A DNA stretch of 64,000 nucleotides, from the NCBI RefSeq assembly GCF_965363235.1, contig NC_134850.1:34817102-34881101 (forward strand). Reading direction: 5' to 3'. The notes under the pieces are model-generated. The model ran no database searches and was not told where the DNA came from. It saw only the letters and a program-made list of their open reading frames with translations. Both the position numbers and the translations under genes were made by a program. Of this stretch, positions 60,791-64,000 are shown piece after piece (the stretch's first letter is position 1; every line of letters starts with the position of its first letter). The DNA comes from Mytilus galloprovincialis (lineage: Eukaryota > Mollusca > Bivalvia > Mytilida > Mytilidae).

Positions 60791-63700
60791 CTTTCTTTGT
60801 CCAGAATCAACTTAAATCTTTGTTATATACAATATACAATGTATATTCACTTTTTACTACCAACTGATAAATTAAAATAATCTTTACCATTCAGTGATAA
60901 CAAGCAGTTTTTTTTACATCTTAATATTTTATGATGTATTTAAATGAGTAGTTATTGTTGTAAACTCCATTAGAAATTTTAATTGAGATTAGTTTTGGAA
61001 TAAGGGAAAGGGGGATGTGATTAAAAAAATTGGGTTCAATTTTTCTCATTTGAAATTTCATAAATAAAAAAGAAAATTTCTTCAAACATTTTTTTGAGAG
61101 GATTAATATTCAACAGCATAGTGAATTGCTCTAAGAGAAACAAAAATTTTAAGTTCATTAGAACACATTCATTCTGTGTCAGAAACCTATGCTGTGTCAA
61201 CTATTTAATCACAATCCAAATTTAGAGCTGAATCCAGCTTGAATGTTGTGTCCATACTAGCCCTAACCGTTCAGGGTTCAACCTCTGCGGTCGTATAAAG
61301 CTACGCCCTGCGGAGCATCTGGTTTGAGTTGAGGTAATAACAGTTTATGAATTAGGGGCCAAAAAGGGGCCCAAATAAGCATTATTTTTTGTTTTTGCAC
61401 CATAACTTTAGTATAAGTAAATAGAAATCTATGAAATTTAAACACAAGGTTTATGACCATAAAAGGAAGGTTGGGTTTGATTTTGGGAGTTTTGGTCCCA
61501 ACAGTTTAGGAATAAGGGGCCCAAAATTGAACTTTGTGTGATTTCATAAAAAATTGAATAATTGGGGTTCTTTGATATGCCGAATCTAACTATGTATGTA
61601 GATTCTTAATTTTTGGTCCCGTTTTCAAATTTGTCTACATTAAGGTCCAAAGGGTCCAAAATTAAACTTAGTTTAATTTTAACAAAAATTGAATCCTTGG
61701 GGTTCTTTGATATGCTGAATTTAAAAATGTACTTAGATTTTTAATTATTGGCCTAGTTTTCAAGTTGGTCCAGATGGGGGTCCAAAACTAAACTTTGTTT
61801 GATTTCATCAAAAATTGAATAAATGGGTTTTTTGATATACCAAATCTAACTGTGTATGTAGATTCTTAATTTTTGGTCCAGTTTTCAAATTGGTCTACAT
61901 TAAGGTCCAAAGGGTCCAAAATTAAACTAAGTTTGATTTTAACAAAAATTAAATTCTTGGGCTTATTTGATATGCTTTATCTAAACATGTACTTTGATTT
62001 TTGATTATGGGTCCAGTTTTCAAGTTGGTCCAAATCAGGATTCCATATCAAGTATTGTGCAATAGCAAGAAATTTTCAATTGCACAGTATTGCACAATAG
62101 CAATAAATATCTAATTGCACAATATTGTGCAATAGCAATTAATTTTCAATTGAAGTTATCTTTCTTTGTATAGAATAGTAGTTGATAATATATGTTGGAA
62201 ATTTGCCAGACATGACTATGATGTCATTTTCTATTTTTTTTTGCCAATAACTTTATGTAAATAACTTCATTGGAAATTTGCCAATATAAAATGTTGCTGA
62301 TGAAGCTTTTTTCCTTATTTTATCTAAAATGTTTTTAGATAATGTATGTTGGACATTTGCCAGACATGACTATTTACATTTTGGATATTGAACCATTATA
62401 GTTTAATATTAAATTTAAAAACTTTAAATTCTAATTTTCATTTCTTAAACCAAATTCATAATGTGACATAAACCTATGTTGTGTCAACTATTTAATCACA
62501 ATCCACATTTATAGCTGTATCAAACTTAAAAGTTGTGTCCATACTTGTTCTCATTTCAGATTTCATAAATAAAAAGAAAATTTCTTCAACCATTTTTTTG
62601 ACAGGATTAATATTCAACAGCATAATGAATTGCTCAAAGGCAAAAAAATTTTTAAGTTCATTAGACCACATTCATTCTGTGTCAGAAACCTATGCTGTGT
62701 CAACTATTTAATTTTAGATTTAAATAAGTTTGAAGAAGAAATCTTTAATTGATTTGTAAAATCTTGACATTTGTTTTGTGTAAAAAACCCATATAATGTC
62801 AAAAATTTGATCACAATCCAAATTCAGAACTGTATCACGCTTAAATGTTTTGTCCATACCTGCCCCAACTGTTCAGGGATCGACCTCTGCGGTCGTATAA
62901 AGCTGCGCCCTGCGGAGCACCTGGTTCCCAGGTAATTTGTTGAATTAATGAGATGAAACATTGATCTCTAATAAAAAATTTCAAAGAAACTGATTGCACA
63001 AAGATCTTAAGTATTTGAGCAAAGCCTTCAAAAATTGCTCCTTTGGGGCTTGTAATGACCAGTGTTCTGAAGATAACAGACAAATGGGATTTTCATTGTC
63101 CATGAAATTACACTTAAATGATTAGTAAAGGCATCTGCAATGGACAGACAAATTAAAATTCTAGTAGAGCAAAGAAATCCTAAGAATTTAAGAAATAAAG
63201 ATAAGATGACCTTTTCACTAACATGCATATAAGTAAAAAAATCTGAATGTCTAAGGGACATAACTACAAGTCATTTTTTTTACCTAAAAATAACATTTTC
63301 TTGTATACATGGTATAAGTACCCTACAAATTTACTTATATGAGTATAAATTTTTTTTTACTTCTCCAAGTGAATAAAAATTACTTGTACCAGTAGTACCC
63401 CTGACTGTAAATCGACTGATATTAATAAACAAAACATACATGTTATAACATCAGATACACATACACCACAAACATACAGACAGACAGCACATACATGTAT
63501 TAATACATAGATAGCACATGCAGAATAAAAGCTAAGCAAGATATATATCGGAGTAGAACATGCAAAATTAAACACTATAAGCACAAACAAAAGACTGCAT
63601 GCAGCTATAGCAAAGGTAATGCATAAGCAAAAGAAATAAAAAGCTAAATAAAAAATAAAAATAACTGCAAAAAGATAAAACATAAAAAGAACAAACAGCA

Positions 63701-64000
63701 GGCTTCGAGATCAAGTTATGAATGTATGAGGCAGCAAGTAAGTACATTATTTACAAAACTGCATGTACATTTTTCTGAAAAACACCATTTTGAGATAAAA
63801 ATTTTGAAATGGCCAAAAGTTGATAAGCTCCTTGCCTCATTTGGTAAGGAGTTCCAGAGTTTTGCTGCCTCATAACTAAAGCTTTTCTTACCATACCTTG
63901 TTGTTTTAGGCTGTGGTATATCTGCTATGCCTTTATACCTGAAGTGGTATGAATTTTCTTTAATATTTACTAAATTATGTAGGAATTCTGGACTTGATTT

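Larger units (their letters stand above)
59168..62927. repeat. TACGACCGC-ended repeat, head-to-tail dimer with one truncated unit
   Basis: The left end TTTATACGACCGCAAATTTT is at 59168. A matching inverted end, TGCGGTCGTATAAAG followed by GCGCCCTGCGGAGCA-type sequence, occurs twice, at about 61286-61324 and 62888-62927. The second unit (61336-62927) restarts in the interior and lacks a left end. Each unit holds three kinds of internal tandem repeat, listed separately. No protein-coding function was recognised. Confidence 0.75.
58100..63407. mobile_element. 5.3-kb composite inverted-repeat element (non-autonomous)
   Basis: The ends CAGTCAGGGGTACTACTTGT (left) and, inverted, CAGTCAGGGGTACTACTGGT (right) continue as about 130-bp imperfect inverted repeats rich in ACTTATATAAGTAAA-type blocks and a shared ATACCATGTATACAAG. 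The CAG...CTG ends suggest a hAT-like element, but no matching 8-bp target duplication was seen (CTTAAAAC against TAAATCGA). No transposase frame remains. It contains two further elements: a hAT MITE near its left end and a TACGACCGC-type repeat dimer. Confidence 0.75.
57179..64000 (-). mobile_element. LINE 3' end entering from the right edge, split by two insertions
   Basis: On the minus strand an open frame enters at 64000 and runs to a TAA at 63716-63718. It reads TTRYGKKSFSYEAAKLWNSL, then PNEARSLSTFGHFK and a final Cys pair: the typical C-terminal YG..SF.Y..A.LWNSLP block of CR1/L2-like LINEs. The 3' UTR follows (63408-63715), resumes at 58055-58099 beyond the 5.3-kb element, and resumes again at 57198-57224 beyond the foldback element. 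There it ends with AATAAAGATTACTTTACTTT, a short tandem ACTTT tail at 57179-57197. The 5' part lies outside the window. Confidence 0.8.

Overview
The window looks like a bivalve nuclear genome, most likely a mussel of the Mytilus group. It is AT-rich, has short exons in long introns, and is packed with short dispersed repeats of the kind common in mussel introns (inferred from memory of such repeats, not from a search). No bacterial or organellar feature, tRNA, rRNA or CRISPR array was seen.

The core is a tandem duplication of a two-gene unit. Each unit has a plus-strand gene for a four-helix membrane protein of the AGTRAP family (type-1 angiotensin II receptor-associated protein), followed by a convergent minus-strand gene with an IgGFc-binding (FCGBP N-terminal type) domain. 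Unit 1 is AGTRAP copy 1 (3423-10357, seven exons, intact) plus a dead relic of the IgGFc domain (20488-21632) cut by a 218-bp MITE. Unit 2 is AGTRAP copy 2 (23515-37608, seven exons, intact) plus an apparently intact secreted-protein gene (39601-50766, minus). The latter was read here exon by exon with matching splice phases: signal peptide, two Ly6/uPAR (LU) domains of three exons each, a Thr/His/Tyr-rich linker exon, then one large exon with the IgGFc-binding domain. Its first exon was not found with certainty. The non-coding flanks of the IgGFc parts (19560-20460 and 38690-39580) also match, which supports a segmental duplication.

The last intron of AGTRAP copy 2 holds a 5.77-kb BEL/Pao LTR retrotransposon (31401-37166, minus) with 203-bp LTRs differing at two sites and a perfect 5-bp target duplication. 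It sits inside an older dispersed repeat and is young but broken. The same gene has a 214-bp GAT microsatellite ending about 21 bp before an exon, and a duplicated exon 3 that now carries a stop.

From 51 kb to the end no host gene was recognised and transposons dominate. These are two nested LINE 3' fragments, one flanked by 360-bp direct repeats; a 1.4-kb element with poly-G in its inverted termini; and a LINE entering from the right edge that is cut by a foldback element and by a 5.3-kb inverted-repeat element. That last element contains an 841-bp hAT-type MITE with a perfect 8-bp target duplication and a dimer of a repeat with TACGACCGC ends. Minisatellites occupy 13.1-14.5 kb and 15.9-16.4 kb.

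The two gene families need not act together; no functional link beyond shared duplication is visible.
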